In this document: piece after piece, positions 62,085 to 64,000 of the stretch
Layout: every line of letters starts with the position of its first letter
How positions within the stretch are numbered: the stretch's first letter is position 1
Source: VXYL01 sp965203685
GTDB lineage: Bacteria; Pseudomonadota; Gammaproteobacteria; Pseudomonadales; Azotimanducaceae
Assembly (NCBI GenBank): GCA_965203685.1
Contig: OZ241908.1
Span: forward strand, 3,348,001-3,412,000
DNA length: 64,000 bases
Reading direction: 5' to 3'
Notes under the pieces: generated by a model
The model's input: the letters and a program-made list of their open reading frames with translations, nothing else
Databases searched by the model: none
Told to the model about the DNA's origin: nothing
Position numbers and translations under genes: made by a program

Positions 62085-62101
62085 TCGGGATGTCATCCCG
62101 A
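62085..62101. promoter_or_regulatory. Palindrome TCGGGATG-T-CATCCCGA
   Basis: Perfect 8-bp arms around one base, just outside element copy c. The size suits a dimeric regulator site; a hairpin is also possible. Confidence 0.4.
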
Positions 62102-62353
62102 CACATGCCAGTTCCGAACGCCCGGACCGATGGCGATGCCGGACGCGACCGAGACAGCACATCCGCCGACGCGGCGACGTGGCCGGAAGCCCCGGCCGCC
62201 CCGTGCGCGGAGTCCGCAGGCTTGTCCCGCGCAAGCGCGACGTCTCCGCACATCCCGCCCTGGAAGAACGACGGCACGCCCGAGTGGCTTGCCCGCTGCG
62301 ACGACGCCACACGCGTCGTCCAACGACCGGGACCCTACCCGGTTCGAGCAGAT

Positions 62354-62423
62354 TTTTATGTGGAGTTCGCCGCAGCCAGGTTCTTCCCCCACAACGACTT
62401 AGCTGCGTTTAGTCCACATAAAA
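62354..62423. repeat. 11-bp inverted repeat next to the integrase stop
   Basis: TTTTATGTGGA and TCCACATAAAA are perfect arms 48 nt apart; the second arm ends 3 bp from the integrase stop codon. The AT-rich composition stands out. An attachment site of the integrase-bearing element, or a recombinase binding pair, is a reasonable guess. Confidence 0.5.
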
Positions 62424-62425
62424 CT

Positions 62426-63352
62426 TCACTTCCCTAAGTAAACCGCGGCCACGTCGATGCGACCATGACCGAGCTCCATCGACACGACGCGCCGGGCCAT
62501 CCCGTCGCGCTCGCGCTGCTCGGCCGTCAGTTCCCGCCACCCCGGGCCGCCCCGCGCCGGGCACGGAAACCCCGCGAGCCGCTCGAAACGCCGCTGCCCG
62601 TAGCCGTGGCGCAGCCCGTGCGTGCGCCCGAGGCCGGCCCGCGCCGTCACCTTCTCGAACCGCCACTTCTGCTGCACGTAGTCGAGGCCCGGCGGGATCA
62701 GCGACCGTTCGCCGGCGAACGCCCGCAGCTCGTGCAGGAGCGCCCGCTGCCCGTGGCTGCGCACCGGCACCCAGCGCGCCCTTCCGCCCTTGCACCAGGA
62801 GCCCTTCAGAAGGATCCGCGCGCCACGGTCCGCGTAGGCGACCCGGAACTTGATCGCCTCCTGGCGCCGCAGCCCGAAGGCGTCCTGCAGGCGCAGCGCG
62901 AACGCCACGTACGGATCGCGGATCCGCGGCAGCGCATCGGCCAGTTCCACCGACCGGTCCCCCGGCGCCCGGCTGCGCCGGCCGATGCCGTACGCCGCGT
63001 TGTCCGCATGCACCATCCCGTCCTTGCCGACCGCCCGCGCCCACCAGCGCACGTGCACCATGAGGTTCTTCACGCGGCCCCACTGGAGCTCGTCGTCCGC
63101 CACCCGCCGCTTCCACGCCGCGACGAGCGCGTCCACGTGCCGCGTCCCGAGGCCCCGCGCCTCCAACCCCCGGTAGCCGAGCCCGTAGAGCTGGTCGCAC
63201 AGCGTGCGGCACGCGCCGAGGCGCTCCCGCCGCAGCGCCTCGGACGTCGAGCCGTCCTCGTCGACGAGACGCAGGAGCTGGGCGAACAGGTGCCGGTTGC
63301 CGAACGCCCAGCGGCCCTTGCCCGGCGCGACGCCCTTCCGCCGCCCCGGCAT
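62426..63352 (-). CDS. Integrase_1-type tyrosine recombinase
   Basis: 308 residues from ATG 63352, which shares TGATG with the upstream gene's stop. An N-terminal SAM-like DNA-binding domain (residues ~15-120) is followed by the catalytic domain. The residues are in place: Arg162 in FGLRRQEAIKF, His245 and Arg248 in THGLRHGYGQRRF, His296 in SMELGHGRID, and the nucleophile Tyr305 in VAAVYLG. CPARGGP and LTAEQRERDGMAR are typical of the integrase_1 family found on integrative elements of proteobacteria. It is expected to be active. It ends 3 bp from an inverted repeat. Confidence 0.9.
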   Translation of the reverse strand: MPGRRKGVAPGKGRWAFGNRHLFAQLLRLVDEDGSTSEALRRERLGACRTLCDQLYGLGYRGLEARGLGTRHVDALVAAWKRRVADDELQWGRVKNLMVHVRWWARAVGKDGMVHADNAAYGIGRRSRAPGDRSVELADALPRIRDPYVAFALRLQDAFGLRRQEAIKFRVAYADRGARILLKGSWCKGGRARWVPVRSHGQRALLHELRAFAGERSLIPPGLDYVQQKWRFEKVTARAGLGRTHGLRHGYGQRRFERLAGFPCPARGGPGWRELTAEQRERDGMARRVVSMELGHGRIDVAAVYLGK

Positions 63353-64000
63353 CAGCGGACCTCCGCGGCGCCGCCCGCAGCCCCGCCGACGCCGTCGCCC
63401 CGGGGCGGGCGGCGCCCCCAGTCGGCGAACCCGAGGAACACCTCCCGGACCACCGCGTGGACCACGCCCATCTCCGCGGCGAGCGCGTGCGTCGCGCGCC
63501 GCGCCGACGCCCGCGTCGCCTCGTCCATGTCGGCGTAGCCCGGTCCCCCGGCCGCCGGGCAGGTGACGCCGACCTCCTCCAGGAACCGGCGGCGCGCGTA
63601 GCCCCAGCGCAGCCCGTGCACGCGACCGACCCGGAACCGTTCCGCCAGCGGCTCGTAGACGTCCGCGCGGTGGCCGACGTACGAGCGGCCCGGCGCGATC
63701 AGCGGGCCGTCGCCGCTCGCCTCCCGGACGACGCCGAGCAGGGCGCGCTGGGACACCCACCGGATCGGCACGGACCGCCCCTTGCGGCGACTGCCCCACG
63801 ACGCGGGCAGAACCACCGCGTCGTCGCGCACCACCCGCGCCGCCGCGAACTTGATGGACTCCTCCGGCGACAGCCCGAACTCCCACTGCAGCGCAAGCGA
63901 CAGCCGCGTGCGTTCGTCGGGGACGCGCCCGACCAGCGCCTCGAGGTCGAGCCTGCCCCTTTGCCCGGTGCCGACCGCGCTCCGCGTCGCGAGCCCGTAG
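63352..64000 (-). CDS. Degenerate Integrase_1-like recombinase, truncated by the right edge
   Basis: The frame runs from the right edge to a stop at 63352 (~215 residues visible), overlapping the next gene by one base. It is clearly a homologue: LSLALQWEFGLSPEESIKFA, WGSRRKGRSVPIRW, RVHGLRWGYARRRF, VTCPAAGGPGYADM. Key residues are changed: the first catalytic Arg is Ser (FGLSPEE), the second His is Val (EMGVV) and the Tyr nucleophile is Phe (EVFLG). Only HxxR persists. It is a full-length open frame, not riddled with stops, so a non-catalytic partner or DNA-binding role is more likely than simple decay. The N terminus lies outside the window. Confidence 0.85.
   Translation of the reverse strand, partial: YGLATRSAVGTGQRGRLDLEALVGRVPDERTRLSLALQWEFGLSPEESIKFAAARVVRDDAVVLPASWGSRRKGRSVPIRWVSQRALLGVVREASGDGPLIAPGRSYVGHRADVYEPLAERFRVGRVHGLRWGYARRRFLEEVGVTCPAAGGPGYADMDEATRASARRATHALAAEMGVVHAVVREVFLGFADWGRRPPRGDGVGGAAGGAAEVR

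Larger units (their letters stand above)
61971..62425. other. Intergenic region between the leader peptide gene and the integrase
   Basis: Contains the shared element copy c (62053-62072), a TGTTAC box (62013-62018, minus strand), a palindrome at 62085-62101 and an 11-bp inverted repeat at 62354-62423. A plus-strand frame 62105-62437 (…HIPPWKNDGTPEWLARCDD…) looks partly protein-like but has no ribosome binding site and weak codon bias; I do not call it. Confidence 0.45.

Noticed and set aside
62105..62437. Plus-strand frame of 110 codons between the leader peptide gene and the integrase
   Set aside because: Partly protein-like but without ribosome binding site, with weak GC3 bias, and it runs through the inverted repeat and into the end of the integrase gene.
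62426..63886. Single long integrase frame starting at 63886
   Set aside because: The part upstream of 63352 is an Arg/Gly-rich shadow of the second recombinase, which reads properly in another frame; the TGATG overlap gives a natural start at 63352.

Overview
The window is about 70% GC with strong GC3 bias, and everything in it points to a Gram-negative proteobacterium: a TolC-type outer-membrane channel, an MlaA homologue, a TonB-dependent receptor and an autotransporter-type beta-barrel. A giant adhesin built from eukaryote-like modules (fibronectin III, cadherin-like, leucine-rich repeats), three secreted cyanovirin-type lectins and a proteusin-like leader peptide are typical of host-associated or marine lineages. 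That lifestyle is inference; no rRNA or other taxonomic marker is present.

Layout. Positions 1-148 hold the 5' end of an unidentified gene leaving the window. Positions 340-27654 (minus) are a single 27.3 kb reading frame for a roughly 9,100-residue repeat adhesin. 27961-32598 holds a lipoprotein, the first cyanovirin-like lectin (CVNH1), an alpha/beta hydrolase, a YciI-like protein and an NCS2 permease with an extra regulatory-looking domain. 32620-34498 carries three small minus-strand genes, two HEAT-like and one low-GC DUF4760-like gene beside strong stem-loops. 34701-36827 is a secreted zinc-metallopeptidase lipoprotein. 37015-38118 holds CVNH2 and CVNH3. 38278-43483 is a four-gene tripartite ABC export operon whose adaptor is fused to a cytoplasmic PAS domain. 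43615-46845 holds a small low-GC gene and a TonB receptor preceded by an IS21-like end remnant. 47356-56891 is a complete type I-E CRISPR-Cas locus (array, short leader, cas2, cas1, cas6e, cas5, cas7, cse2, cas8e, cas3, all read on the minus strand). 57210-59811 holds a secreted protein of unknown function, two small genes and mlaA. 60004-61970 holds a transglutaminase-like Tat-exported protein and a proteusin/NHLP-type leader peptide gene. 62426 to the right edge holds two overlapping Integrase_1-type tyrosine recombinases, one of which lacks catalytic residues.

How the parts may work together. Much of the window concerns the cell surface: adhesin, lectins, secreted peptidase, receptor, exporter. 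The most striking non-coding signal is a roughly 20-bp element, consensus near CCGTGTTCTTTTCGTCAGGA, found six times and only between genes. In one orientation it lies 50-53 nt from a putative -10 box (adhesin, TonB receptor, the 171-residue secreted protein, mlaA). In the other orientation it lies 34 nt away (CVNH3, the NHLP-type precursor, and a weaker copy at CVNH2). This suggests an undescribed surface/secretion regulon. It was found by eye and needs a genome-wide motif test.
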